A stretch of DNA of 53,982 nucleotides from an uncultured Oscillospiraceae bacterium (lineage in GTDB: Bacteria > Bacillota > Clostridia > Oscillospirales > Ruminococcaceae), in assembly GCA_910579125.1 (NCBI GenBank), contig CAJTTH010000012.1:1-53982 (forward strand), read 5' to 3'. Below the pieces are notes generated by a model. It did no database searches, was not told the DNA's origin, and saw only the letters and a program-made list of their open reading frames with translations. Positions within the stretch are counted from its first letter, which is position 1. Each line of letters starts with the position of its first letter. Below are positions 1-7,646 of the stretch, piece by piece. Position numbers and translations under genes: made by a program.

Positions 1-1
1 T

Positions 2-405
2 TCGGACGCTGATAGCGACAGTGACTCCGATTCTGACAGCGATAGTGATTCCGATGATGATAGCGATAGCGACTCGGATTCTGACAGCGACAGCGATTCG
101 GACGCTGATAGCGACGGGGATTCCGATTCTGACAGCGATAGCGATTCGGACGCTGATAGTGATAGTAACTCGGATTCTGACAGCGATAGCGATTCGGACG
201 CTGATAGTGATAGTGATTCGGATTCTGACAGCGATAGCGATTCGGGCGCTGATAGCGACAGTGATTCGGGCGCTGATAGTGACAGTGACTCCGATTCTGA
301 CAGCGATAGCGATTCGGACGCTGATAGTGACAGTGACTCGGATGCTGACAGCGATAGCGATTCGGACGCTGATAGCGACAGTGATTCGGATTCCGATGAT
401 GATAA
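2..405 (+). repeat. Ser-Asp coding minisatellite, 48-bp period with 24-bp sub-period
   Basis: GACGCT/GGCGCT/GATGCT landmarks recur at about 101, 149, 197, 245, 269, 317, 341 and 365, that is at 48-bp (16-residue) or 24-bp (8-residue) steps. The unit encodes mostly alternating Ser and Asp with one Ala per unit. Units differ by few synonymous changes, so the array probably expands and contracts by slippage or recombination. It continues beyond the left window edge. Confidence 0.9.
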
Positions 406-847
406 ATCTGACCAATCGACTCCTAACGAGGGAGACGACGCGGACGGCGACGATGACGAGTCTGAAACTCCGACGGCACCCGGCTATGTTGAGGGAGACG
501 ACGCGGACGGCGATGATGACGAGCCCGAAACTCCAGCAACACCCGGCTATGTTGAGGGAGACGAATCGGTTGATCCCGCTCCCGAGATACCTTTTGAGCC
601 GGAGCCTAATGTTGTTCCCGACTTTGAAATGATCCCGGACGATGAAGTTCCGCTTGGCGATACGCCCGGAACGCCTGATTTCGATATCGGAGGCGTGGAA
701 ATTCCTGATGACGATATTCCGCTTGCGGCTAATCCGTTTACCGGTGTTGCTGACAACACGGCAGGTCTCGCAATGGGAGCGGTCGGTGCTGCGATAGCCC
801 TCGGCTTGGCGGCTAAAAAGCGCGGCAACAAAGATGATAACAAGTAA
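2..847 (+). CDS. C-terminal part of a Ser-Asp-repeat cell-wall-anchored surface protein (5' end outside window)
   Basis: The open frame runs from the window edge (frame of base 2) to TAA at 845-847, so at least 281 residues of a longer protein are present. Roughly the first 130 residues are almost pure Ser-Asp with occasional Ala, Gly or Asn. Next come two acidic 21-residue repeats (EGDDADGDDDESETP-type) and a Pro/Asp/Glu stretch. The end is a sorting signal: NPFTG (731-745), a hydrophobic segment, then KKRGNK. SD repeats and such signals are typical of sortase substrates in which the repeat is a stalk through the wall. NPFTG is an NPxTG variant rather than LPxTG, and the PL9 protein at 36318-40958 ends with NPSTG. 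The exported N-terminal ligand domain is not in the window, so binding specificity cannot be stated. A hairpin terminator follows directly. Confidence 0.85.
   Translation, partial: SDADSDSDSDSDSDSDSDDDSDSDSDSDSDSDSDADSDGDSDSDSDSDSDADSDSNSDSDSDSDSDADSDSDSDSDSDSDSGADSDSDSGADSDSDSDSDSDSDSDADSDSDSDADSDSDSDADSDSDSDSDDDKSDQSTPNEGDDADGDDDESETPTAPGYVEGDDADGDDDEPETPATPGYVEGDESVDPAPEIPFEPEPNVVPDFEMIPDDEVPLGDTPGTPDFDIGGVEIPDDDIPLAANPFTGVADNTAGLAMGAVGAAIALGLAAKKRGNKDDNK
428..562 (+). repeat. 63-bp tandem repeat, two full copies plus a partial third
   Basis: GAGGGAGAC begins at 428, 491 and 554, giving a 63-bp (21-residue) period that encodes an acidic unit ending in PGYV. It lies between the Ser-Asp stalk and the sorting signal of the surface protein. 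Confidence 0.88.
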
Positions 848-855
848 TTGGTTTA

Positions 856-884
856 CAGCCCTCCTTAAACGGGAGGGCTGTTTT
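856..884 (+). terminator. Rho-independent terminator of the Ser-Asp surface protein gene
   Basis: CAGCCCTCC (856-864) pairs with GGAGGGCTG (872-880), followed by TTTTA. It lies 8 bp after the stop codon at 845-847. Confidence 0.85.
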
Positions 885-895
885 ATGGAGAGAAA

Positions 896-2107
896 ATGAG
901 AACATTTCCAAAAATTCACATCACGCCCAAAGGCGAGAAAGCTCTGCGCGGCGGACACCTGTGGGTGTACTCCGATGAAGTGACAGATATCGGCGACAGT
1001 ACGGAAAACGGCTGTCTCGTTGATGTATACAGCGCCAAGAGCCGTTTCCTAGGCACGGGCTTTTACAACGACAACTCGAAAATTCGTGTCCGCATTGTTT
1101 CGCGCAACGCAAACGACAAATTTGACCGTGCATTCTGGGGACGGAGAATACGCTACGCGCTCGACTATCGGCGGACGGTAATGGCGGAGGATTTTCAATG
1201 CTGCCGTTTGATTTTCGGAGAGGCTGACAGCTTCCCGGGGTTGACGGTTGACCGCTTCGGAGATGTTCTTGTAACGCAGGTTCTCTCGCTCGGTATCGAG
1301 AAAATCAAGGAAATGCTGTATGAGCTGCTCGCCGAAACTCTTAAGGAAATGGGGGAGCCGATAACTGCGATATACGAGCGCAGCGATGTGAAGATACGCG
1401 AGCTTGAGGGAATGCAGCAGTATAAGGGCTTCTGGTGCGGGCTGCGAACCGATTTGCCGGGTGTTGCTGAGATCACCGAAAACGGCATAAAATACGAGGT
1501 CGATTACGTCAAAGGTCAGAAAACGGGCTTTTTCCTCGACCAGAAGTACAACCGTATGGCGATACGGCGGATAGCGCGCGGGCGGACAGTTCTGGACTGC
1601 TTTACACACACAGGAGCGTTCGCGCTGAATGCGGCGGCAGGGGGCGCAAGGCTCGTCAACGCGGTTGATATTTCTGAGGACGCTATCGAAATGACGAAAA
1701 AAAACGCCGCGCTGAACGGCTTCACGAATATGCAGTTCACCGCCGCAAATGTTTTTGATCTGCTCACCGAGCTGTACAAGGCGGGGAACAGCCCCTACGA
1801 CTTCATTATCCTCGATCCGCCCGCGTTCACGAAAAGCAGCGGCACGGTGAGGAACGCCATTCGCGGCTACAAGGAGATCAACCTCAAGGCAATGCGGCTG
1901 CTGCCGCGCGGCGGCTACCTCGCGACCTGCTCCTGTTCGCATTTCATGACAGAGCCGCTGTTTCGGCAAATGCTCCATGACGCGGCGGCGGACGCGGAGG
2001 TCTCGCTTCGGCAGATCGAGGCGCGGCAGCAGTCGCCCGACCACCCGATTTTGTGGAATGTTCCCGAAACGGACTATCTGAAATTTTTCATATTCCAAGT
2101 TGTTTAG
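896..2107 (+). CDS. rlmI: Class I SAM-dependent rRNA cytosine methyltransferase, RlmI family
   Basis: This 403-residue protein has the two-part layout of COG1092/RlmI enzymes. An N-terminal PUA-like RNA-binding segment (about residues 1-75, with GHLWVYSDEV) is followed by a Rossmann methyltransferase domain. SAM-binding motif I is VLDCFTHTGAFALNAA, the acidic loop is DISEDAIEM, and the catalytic-region motif is ILDPPAF near residue 305, followed by a CSCS motif. In E. coli RlmI methylates C1962 of 23S rRNA; the same target here is inferred from family. The length matches the family (about 390-400). The start is supported by GGAGAG 6 bp upstream of the ATG. The gene is flanked by terminators on both sides and appears monocistronic. 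Other COG1092 members modify other bases, so the exact site is less certain than the family. Confidence 0.85.
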   Translation: MRTFPKIHITPKGEKALRGGHLWVYSDEVTDIGDSTENGCLVDVYSAKSRFLGTGFYNDNSKIRVRIVSRNANDKFDRAFWGRRIRYALDYRRTVMAEDFQCCRLIFGEADSFPGLTVDRFGDVLVTQVLSLGIEKIKEMLYELLAETLKEMGEPITAIYERSDVKIRELEGMQQYKGFWCGLRTDLPGVAEITENGIKYEVDYVKGQKTGFFLDQKYNRMAIRRIARGRTVLDCFTHTGAFALNAAAGGARLVNAVDISEDAIEMTKKNAALNGFTNMQFTAANVFDLLTELYKAGNSPYDFIILDPPAFTKSSGTVRNAIRGYKEINLKAMRLLPRGGYLATCSCSHFMTEPLFRQMLHDAAADAEVSLRQIEARQQSPDHPILWNVPETDYLKFFIFQVV

Positions 2108-2117
2108 CCGATAACGG

Positions 2118-2155
2118 CAAAAAACAGCGCTATGCCGTTTGACATAGCGCTTTTT
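2118..2155. terminator. Bidirectional terminator between convergent genes
   Basis: GCGCTATG (2127-2134) pairs with CATAGCGC (2143-2150). A T-run follows on the plus strand (2151-2155) and an A-run precedes it (2118-2124), so it can end both the methyltransferase transcript and the hydrolase operon on the minus strand. Confidence 0.85.
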
Positions 2156-2157
2156 AA

Positions 2158-3564
2158 TTATCTCACAACGCCCACAGGCTCGTATCTCACGCGCAGCTCG
2201 GGCATTTTTGTCATCTCGGCAAAGTAGTTGAGCGCGTCGTCGCCGTTTACGCCGTCGGCTGGGGTCGCGAACATCTTCAGCGTAAGCTCGGTCACGCCGT
2301 TAAGCGGTTTCCCGAAGAACGCGGGCATAAGGTCGATTGTTTTCGTCTCTGGCGCTTTGAAGAACCACCGACCGTTCAGCTCCAGCATAAGGCAAAGCGG
2401 CTCGTCGAACGTTATCTCGCAGAACACGGGGTTGCTCTCGAACGGTATTTTTAGTGCCGCGCCGTCCGCGTCCTCCGCGCCTCCCCAGCGCAGACGGCAG
2501 GGGAGCGCAATTTCATCGCCGACATTCGTTTTCGGCATGAAATACGGGTCGTTCAGCACCTTTTTATACTCGCGAATGATCGGTTGCGGAATGCCGATCT
2601 GAGAGTTGTTCGGGTCTTCGATCTCCAGACCGAGCCGCCCTCTGTCGCGGAACTGATAGAACGACACCGCCTTAAACCAGTCAGCCTTTTCATCGCGAAT
2701 CTTTTCGTAGAAACGGCGGACGGATTCGCCTTGTGCCGCCGCTCCCGAAACGTCGCCGTCGGTGTCGATCTCGGCGGTGATCATCGGCTTGGGAACGCCG
2801 CCGTTGAGCCAAGTAAGGCGTTCATGGGTCTTTTTGAAGAGATTGAAGTTGTCGTCAACGCATCCGCAGGTGAAGCCCTCGCCGCCCTTTTCAGCAACAC
2901 CGTACGGCCACGCGAAATGCAGCGCCAGATACGCGTCCGCGCTCCATTCATCGGCGGTGCGGTATGCCTCGGCAAGCGCCTGCTCTTGCTCAACAGAGCC
3001 GTCCTCGTTGCGAGCCATGCCCGCACAGAATATTGTTCTGATGTTCGGCGCTTCCTCCTTGATGATGTTCGCAAACCGCACGAAGAACGCGCCAATCTCC
3101 TCAAATGAGAAGCGTTTGTTATGAGTGAACCAGTTGCCCGTGCATTCGTGATTGATGCGTAGCCGCAGCCGTCCGTAGGGCTTGAGCTCACGAGCTATCG
3201 TCCGCAGCTCCCCGTCGTCAAGCGAGCAGTCGAGCGTCAGCGTGAGGAAAACGTCCTGTCCGTGACGGCGGATGTCCTTCATCTGCTCGAACGGCTGTCC
3301 CTTCTGCCTGTACGGGAAATAGTCGTCGTAGGGGTAATCCCACTGAAATCCGACTTCCATATCCTTGCAGGTGACGGAAACCTTTTCGGCGCTCCATTCC
3401 TTGTCCTTGGGGTAGTAGGTGTACATCAAACCGACCGAGCGGTGCGGTCTGCCGAGGACGTTCAGAATGTAGTCCTGGCAAACGTACTCGCCGCGCTCGC
3501 TGCCGTCGCCGAGATCCATTGCGCACTCGGCGGGGGAAAGGGTTACTTTATATAATTTGTCCAT
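2158..3564 (-). CDS. Putative cytoplasmic glycoside hydrolase, clan GH-A / GH26-like
   Basis: The protein has 468 residues starting at MDKLYKV; the reverse strand has AAGGAGCG just before this ATG. I do not place it firmly in a family. The segment INHECTGNWF (E140) resembles the acid/base region of GH26 mannanase-type TIM barrels, and MITAEID (E265) is in the right place for the nucleophile; this is inference from motif spacing. A beta-rich C-terminal part of about 110 residues ends the protein. There is no signal peptide, so it should act on imported oligosaccharides. It is the second gene of an operon, 11 bp after the alpha-xylosidase, under the AraC-type regulator's likely control. Its partner suggests a short xylose- or hexose-containing substrate. 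It may instead be an inactive or sugar-binding relative. Confidence 0.6.
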   Translation of the reverse strand: MDKLYKVTLSPAECAMDLGDGSERGEYVCQDYILNVLGRPHRSVGLMYTYYPKDKEWSAEKVSVTCKDMEVGFQWDYPYDDYFPYRQKGQPFEQMKDIRRHGQDVFLTLTLDCSLDDGELRTIARELKPYGRLRLRINHECTGNWFTHNKRFSFEEIGAFFVRFANIIKEEAPNIRTIFCAGMARNEDGSVEQEQALAEAYRTADEWSADAYLALHFAWPYGVAEKGGEGFTCGCVDDNFNLFKKTHERLTWLNGGVPKPMITAEIDTDGDVSGAAAQGESVRRFYEKIRDEKADWFKAVSFYQFRDRGRLGLEIEDPNNSQIGIPQPIIREYKKVLNDPYFMPKTNVGDEIALPCRLRWGGAEDADGAALKIPFESNPVFCEITFDEPLCLMLELNGRWFFKAPETKTIDLMPAFFGKPLNGVTELTLKMFATPADGVNGDDALNYFAEMTKMPELRVRYEPVGVVR

Positions 3565-3575
3565 TTTTTCGCTCC

Positions 3576-5909
3576 TTAAATGTTGATCGTGACCGAGGTG
3601 CTGCCCGATGGAACGGAAACACACTCGCCGCCCGCAAGCTTCACGGTGAACGGCTTGTCGGTCTTGTCGAACGTTACGTCAACGGTGCTGCCGTTCCGAA
3701 CCGCCTTGAGCGTGAACACCTTTTCCGTGTCGGTGTTGAAGATGTCACAGACGATCTCCTTGCCGTCTTCGGGCTGATAGATGACGAACTCGGTGTTTTC
3801 GAGGTAGTCGTACTCAAAGCCGCGCTTGAAGTCGCCGTAAGCGATGATAGAGTTAGGTCTTGCGAGACAGGGAAGTCCGAAATAATCGTACTTCTCGCGG
3901 TAGAAACGTCCGCCCTCGTATGTCTTGCCGTTGAGGATATCCGTCCACGTTCCCTCGGGGAGGTAGAACTCGCCGTCGCCGCGCTCATTGCAGATAGGCG
4001 CAACCAACAGGTTATCACCGAACATATACTGCTTATCGAGCGTAAGGCACGCGGGATCGTTGTTGTAGTCGACGACCATTGCTCTCATCATGGGAATGCC
4101 CGTCGTGTGGGTCTTTATCGCCTGCGCCCAGAGGTACGGCATAAGTCTGCCCTTCAGCTTGGTGAAGTGACGGAGAACGTCCACCGCCTCATCGTCGAAC
4201 AGCCACGGAACGCGGTAGGACGAGTTGCCATGCAGTCTCGAATGCGAGGAGAGCAGTCCGAACGCCGACCAGCGCTTGTAGATGTCGGGAGTAGCGGTCG
4301 CCTCAAAGCCCGAAATGTCGTGGCTAAAGTAGCCGAAACCGCTCATGCAGAGCGACAAGCCGCCGCGAATGGTCTCCGCCATGGACGTATATTCAGCCGA
4401 GCAGTCGCCGCCCCAGTGCACGGGGAACTGCTGACCGCCGACGGTCGCCGAACGCGCGAACAGGCACGCCTTGTTCTCGCCATAGTACTCCTTGAGAACG
4501 TTGAACACGGTCTTGTTGTACAGGTAGGTGTAGTAATTGTGCATGGCAATGGGATCAGCGCCGTTGAAGTACTTGACGTTGGTGGGTATTCTCTCGCCGA
4601 AGTCGGTTTTGAACGTGTCAACGCCCATTTCGCAGAGCTTGCGCAGCTTCGACGCGTACCACTCGCAAGCGGCGGGGTTAGTGAAGTCGACGATAGCGAG
4701 TCCGGGCTGCCACATATCGCACTGGAAAACACTGCCGTCGAGGTTCTTCAGCAAATAGCCGTTCGCCTTGCCCTCGTCAAACAGGGGAGAGCGTTGTCCG
4801 ATGTACGGGTTCAGCCAGACGCAGGTTTTCAGTCCCTTTGCCTTCAGGCGGGCAAGCATTGCAGGCGGGTCGGGGAACTGCCGTTTATCCCACTCGAAGT
4901 CGCACCACTGAAATTCCTTCATCCAGAAGCAGTCGAAGTGGAACACCTCAAGCGGAATATCGCGCTCCGCCATACCGTCGATGAACGAGGTGACGGTCTC
5001 CTCGTTGTAGTCGGTCGTGAACGAGGTCGTAAGCCACAGCCCGAACGTGAACGCGGGCGGCAGTGCGGGCTTGCCCGTGAGGTCGGTGTAGTTTTCGAGC
5101 ACCTCGGCAATGTTCCCGCCTCCAATAACAAAATATTCCAGCTTTTCGCCCGCGACCGTGAATGAAACCTTGGAAACGGTATCGGAGCACACCTCGAACG
5201 AAACCTTATCCGAGCTGTTGACGAGCACGCCGTAGCCCTCGCTCGACACGTAGAACGGTATGGATTTGTAGCTCTGGTCGGAGCAGGTGCCGCCGTCGGA
5301 GTTCCAGACCTCGACGTTCTGTCCGTTCTTGACGAACGGCGTAAACTTCTCGCCGAAACCGTAGAAGTACTCGCCGACGTTCATCGAGAGCTGCTCGCGG
5401 ATATAGGTGGACTTTTCGTAGCGCGGATAATCCCAGAATGTGTTGTCGCGCGTAGCATTGAGCCGTGCCGCCTTTAGGAACTCGCCCTCGTTTATTATGG
5501 ACGCGCTTCTCCACGCGCCGCCCGTGAGCCGCTTATCCTTGTAATAATACTGCACATTCCACGAGTGCTTGCCGACAACGAGCTTTGTGTCACCCGAAAC
5601 AAGCTCCCAGCAGTTGTCCTTTTCACTGACCGACGGCTTGAAGCCCTGATCCTCGTTCAGCTCAAACTTCGGCATATTGTCCAAGCCGCCCTTGTAGTGA
5701 ACTATCGACACCTTGATGACGTTCCTTTGCGTCGAGGTGAACGTGATGTCAAGGCACGGACCGCCGAGGGTCTGACCTCTGTTCTGTATATACTGCGCGG
5801 GAACGTAGACGTTAAGCCCGTTCTCCACGGGGGTTATCTCGTATGCCTGCGACGCGTAGCTAACCTCGTAGCCGCGCTTGTTGAGCCAGAATCCGTCCGA
5901 AAATTTCAT
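3576..5909 (-). CDS. yicI: Alpha-xylosidase, glycoside hydrolase family 31 (YicI-like)
   Basis: The 777-residue protein is close in length to E. coli YicI (772). It has the N-terminal beta-sandwich, a TIM barrel with the nucleophile motif FKTDFGERIP (D436), and the acid/base Asp in HWGGDC (D502). The 66-residue spacing between the two aspartates equals that in YicI (416/482). The KTDFGERIP form is typical of alpha-xylosidases, which release xylose from isoprimeverose-type ends. No signal peptide is seen, so it is cytoplasmic. The start is preceded by AAGGAGG on the reverse strand. It is the first gene of a two-gene operon transcribed from a sigma-A promoter at 6138-6166, with a leader of about 220 nt holding repeat element copy A. 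The AraC-type regulator gene lies directly upstream on the same strand. Confidence 0.92.
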   Translation of the reverse strand: MKFSDGFWLNKRGYEVSYASQAYEITPVENGLNVYVPAQYIQNRGQTLGGPCLDITFTSTQRNVIKVSIVHYKGGLDNMPKFELNEDQGFKPSVSEKDNCWELVSGDTKLVVGKHSWNVQYYYKDKRLTGGAWRSASIINEGEFLKAARLNATRDNTFWDYPRYEKSTYIREQLSMNVGEYFYGFGEKFTPFVKNGQNVEVWNSDGGTCSDQSYKSIPFYVSSEGYGVLVNSSDKVSFEVCSDTVSKVSFTVAGEKLEYFVIGGGNIAEVLENYTDLTGKPALPPAFTFGLWLTTSFTTDYNEETVTSFIDGMAERDIPLEVFHFDCFWMKEFQWCDFEWDKRQFPDPPAMLARLKAKGLKTCVWLNPYIGQRSPLFDEGKANGYLLKNLDGSVFQCDMWQPGLAIVDFTNPAACEWYASKLRKLCEMGVDTFKTDFGERIPTNVKYFNGADPIAMHNYYTYLYNKTVFNVLKEYYGENKACLFARSATVGGQQFPVHWGGDCSAEYTSMAETIRGGLSLCMSGFGYFSHDISGFEATATPDIYKRWSAFGLLSSHSRLHGNSSYRVPWLFDDEAVDVLRHFTKLKGRLMPYLWAQAIKTHTTGIPMMRAMVVDYNNDPACLTLDKQYMFGDNLLVAPICNERGDGEFYLPEGTWTDILNGKTYEGGRFYREKYDYFGLPCLARPNSIIAYGDFKRGFEYDYLENTEFVIYQPEDGKEIVCDIFNTDTEKVFTLKAVRNGSTVDVTFDKTDKPFTVKLAGGECVSVPSGSTSVTINI

Positions 5910-5930
5910 TGTATATCCTCCTTATTGTAA

Positions 5931-6053
5931 ATGCAAAAGCTCGCACCGGTCGGCTTTCGCCGACCTAGCCAACGGCAACTCCTCCGTTCGCTTCGCTCTC
6001 CGTCGTCACCGTTGCAGGTGCGATTTATCGCTTCGGTGACTTTTGCCGCTGCG
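5931..6053 (-). repeat. Dispersed leader element, copy A (in the alpha-xylosidase 5' UTR)
   Basis: Read on the minus strand, it starts CGCAGCGGCAAAAG and ends CGGTGCGAGCTTTTGC, the same ends as copies B, C and D. GGCAAAAG (plus 6040-6047) can pair with CTTTTGC (plus 5933-5939). Inside are CACC...GGTG, a GGCTAG motif and a GTCGGC-GAAA-GCCGAC hairpin with a tetraloop. It lies wholly between the predicted transcription start (about 6130) and the ribosome site, so it should be transcribed as leader RNA. Confidence 0.8.
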
Positions 6054-6137
6054 TAATTTTTGCGTTGCAAGTCCGCAGCGTTGCTTTGCTTGCTGCTCTT
6101 GATTTGCGGTTTATCCCATGTAATCGTTGTTAATGAT

Positions 6138-6166
6138 ATAATACTACAATATATTCTCCGCGTCAA
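6138..6166 (-). promoter_or_regulatory. Sigma-A-type promoter of the alpha-xylosidase operon
   Basis: On the minus strand: TTGACG (6161-6166), 17-bp spacer, TATTAT (6138-6143). It is about 220 bp from the start codon. Confidence 0.75.
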
Positions 6167-6208
6167 ATATAAAAATATGGAATACCGATATTATTCTACT
6201 TTTTGCCG

Positions 6209-7084
6209 TTAATAATCGTGCCGTTCGCCGATTTTGCGGTACTCGTTGGGAGTGCAGCCCATAAGCCGCCGAAACTGCCTGTTGAAATTTGACAGATTGC
6301 GGAAACCGCACTCGAAGCTGATCTCCGAAACGGTCTTGGAGCACTCGAGCAGAGCGGAGCAAGCGGCGCGTATTCTGTATTGCGTGATGTACTCGACGGC
6401 GGTCACGCCGGACGTTTCGCGAAATCTGTTCATGAAATAGCTCTTGCTGAGGTGAACGGTCGCGGCGAGTTGTTCAATGGTAATGTTTTCGCTGAAATTA
6501 TCGGCGATATACTCCAGCGCCGGGCGCATCATTTCGCTTTTACCTCTTTCCACAGGGGAATGCGCGCTGATATCCCCGTTGTCCTCAAGCAGCCAGAAAA
6601 GTCGCAGCAGCTCGCTTTTCATAAGCATATCAAGCCTCGGAGTGTTGCCGAGCGCACAGGAGACTATGTTTTCGACGGTTAAACGCAGCTCATTATAATA
6701 GCTATGCGCGTCAGTGATACGCAGCGCGGTAAATCCGCCGTTCGCGAGGGGACGGATACATTCGGCGGCGGAGCGGTCATTGTCGGACAGACCTAGCATT
6801 TCCGCGCTGAACACCACAGTATCGTAGCGCTGAACTCCGCCGCCGTGCGGATACATAGCGTGCAGAATATTCGGCGCGATCACTATAATGTCGCCCTCTG
6901 CGGCGATAAACCTGTCGTCGCCGCAAATATATTCCATAAGCCCCTCGTGTATAATGCTCAGTTCAAACTCGCCGTGCCAATGCAGCGGCACATTTGAGAA
7001 ATAGTCGGGTATTTTGCAGCGGTAGCAACTGAACGGAACAAGCCGCGAGCTGTGTCGTTTCTTTTCTTCGGTATCGTTGTTCAT
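6209..7084 (-). CDS. AraC-family transcriptional regulator with N-terminal cupin sensor
   Basis: The protein has 291 residues. The first 150 or so look like a cupin effector-binding domain (HWHGEFELSIIHEG, then GDIIVIAPNILHA). The last 100 hold the double helix-turn-helix of the AraC family, from ITIEQLAATVHLSKSYFMNRF to SFECGFRNLSNFNRQF and TPNEYR. Such proteins usually activate neighbouring sugar genes when the cupin binds a sugar. It lies upstream of the GH31 / GH26-like operon in the same orientation, separated by that operon's own promoter, so it is the likely regulator of xyloside use; the ligand is not known. AAGGAGGTG precedes the start. A minus-strand terminator of the upstream yjfB-like gene lies just before it. 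Confidence 0.88.
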   Translation of the reverse strand: MNNDTEEKKRHSSRLVPFSCYRCKIPDYFSNVPLHWHGEFELSIIHEGLMEYICGDDRFIAAEGDIIVIAPNILHAMYPHGGGVQRYDTVVFSAEMLGLSDNDRSAAECIRPLANGGFTALRITDAHSYYNELRLTVENIVSCALGNTPRLDMLMKSELLRLFWLLEDNGDISAHSPVERGKSEMMRPALEYIADNFSENITIEQLAATVHLSKSYFMNRFRETSGVTAVEYITQYRIRAACSALLECSKTVSEISFECGFRNLSNFNRQFRRLMGCTPNEYRKIGERHDY

Positions 7085-7101
7085 TGGTTCACCTCCTTAA
7101 A

Positions 7102-7133
7102 TCAAAAAAGGCGAAACCGAAAGTTCCGCCTTT
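7102..7133 (-). terminator. Terminator between the YjfB-like gene and the AraC-type regulator
   Basis: On the minus strand AAAGGCG (7133-7127) pairs with CGCCTTT (7113-7107), followed by a T-run. A second perfect hairpin, CAGCCCG/CGGGCTG (7189-7208), sits right after the upstream stop codon. Confidence 0.75.
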
Positions 7134-7218
7134 ATGCGAGTTTTGCCCATTTACGCAAACTCCGCCCCTTTACGCCCCTTTACACAAACAGCCCGTTTAC
7201 GCGGGCTGTGAATGGAAA

Positions 7219-7404
7219 TTACGCGCGAACATCGAGCAACAGACCTCTGCCGTCGGGCGAGGGCATATCGCCTAGCATATCGGTGATGATGTCCATAGCC
7301 GCCTCGGAAGACTCCATGCTCTTCTTGAGCATACCGATAGACAGCGCGTCCTGCGTATTTGCCATAGCCATATCCATTGACAACGACGCGATAGACATTT
7401 CCAT
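7219..7404 (-). CDS. Small putative motility protein, YjfB-like
   Basis: The 61-residue protein begins MEMSIASLSMDMAM and contains NTQDALSIGMLKKSMESSEAA, the pattern of the short Met- and Ala-rich YjfB family (annotated as putative motility proteins, biochemical role unknown). The start at 7404 is chosen because AAGGGGG lies 8 bp before it. An upstream in-frame extension would read through a leader with a GC-rich hairpin (7428-7444) and no ribosome site. It is expressed from its own promoter (7463-7491), divergent from cheV, which supports a chemotaxis or motility link. Two hairpins follow the stop. Confidence 0.75.
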   Translation of the reverse strand: MEMSIASLSMDMAMANTQDALSIGMLKKSMESSEAAMDIITDMLGDMPSPDGRGLLLDVRA

Positions 7405-7462
7405 ATCGTCAGCCCCCTTCCCTGTACCGGGGTACAAGACCCCGTAATTATTTGTTAAGGAT

Positions 7463-7491
7463 ATTCTACCATATATTGTGCCTTTTGTCAA
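7463..7491 (-). promoter_or_regulatory. Sigma-A-type promoter of the YjfB-like gene
   Basis: On the minus strand: TTGACA (7486-7491), 17-bp spacer ending TGG, TAGAAT (7463-7468). Back to back with the cheV promoter. Confidence 0.8.
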
Positions 7492-7542
7492 GGGCTTTTG
7501 AAGATTTTCTAAAAAAAATGTACATTTTATAGATAAAATATC

Positions 7543-7571
7543 TTGATTTTTTGGAAATAATGTTGTATAAT
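7543..7571 (+). promoter_or_regulatory. Sigma-A-type promoter of cheV
   Basis: TTGATT (7543-7548), 17-bp spacer, TATAAT (7566-7571), about 75 bp upstream of the start codon. Confidence 0.8.
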
Positions 7572-7646
7572 ATAAATATTGATATAGTGGCTTATGCAAA
7601 AAAGCGGTCATTATGCGTAAATAAATAAGTAAGGAGCTTTTTGAAT

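Larger units (their letters stand above)
5910..6208. other. Leader and promoter region between the AraC-type regulator and the alpha-xylosidase operon
   Basis: This 299-bp gap contains the operon promoter (6138-6166, minus), dispersed leader element copy A (5931-6053) and the ribosome site of the xylosidase (about 5918-5924). No supported open reading frame was found. AraC-type operators are expected near 6167-6208 but no clear repeat could be assigned. Confidence 0.7.

Noticed and set aside
2..405. Repeats considered as a CRISPR array
   Set aside because: Units are contiguous, in frame and have no unique spacers.
21..632. 203-codon plus-strand frame through the SD repeats giving an Ile/Thr/Arg-rich protein
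   Set aside because: It is the frame-shifted reading of the Ser-Asp repeat. Only the frame of base 2 continues into a proper sorting signal.
3519..5165. Long plus-strand open frame (548 codons) opposite the alpha-xylosidase gene
   Set aside because: It is the mirror of a GC-rich coding strand with strong third-position bias. Its translation is rich in Val, Arg, Glu and Leu with no recognisable domain, and the minus strand encodes a complete GH31 enzyme.
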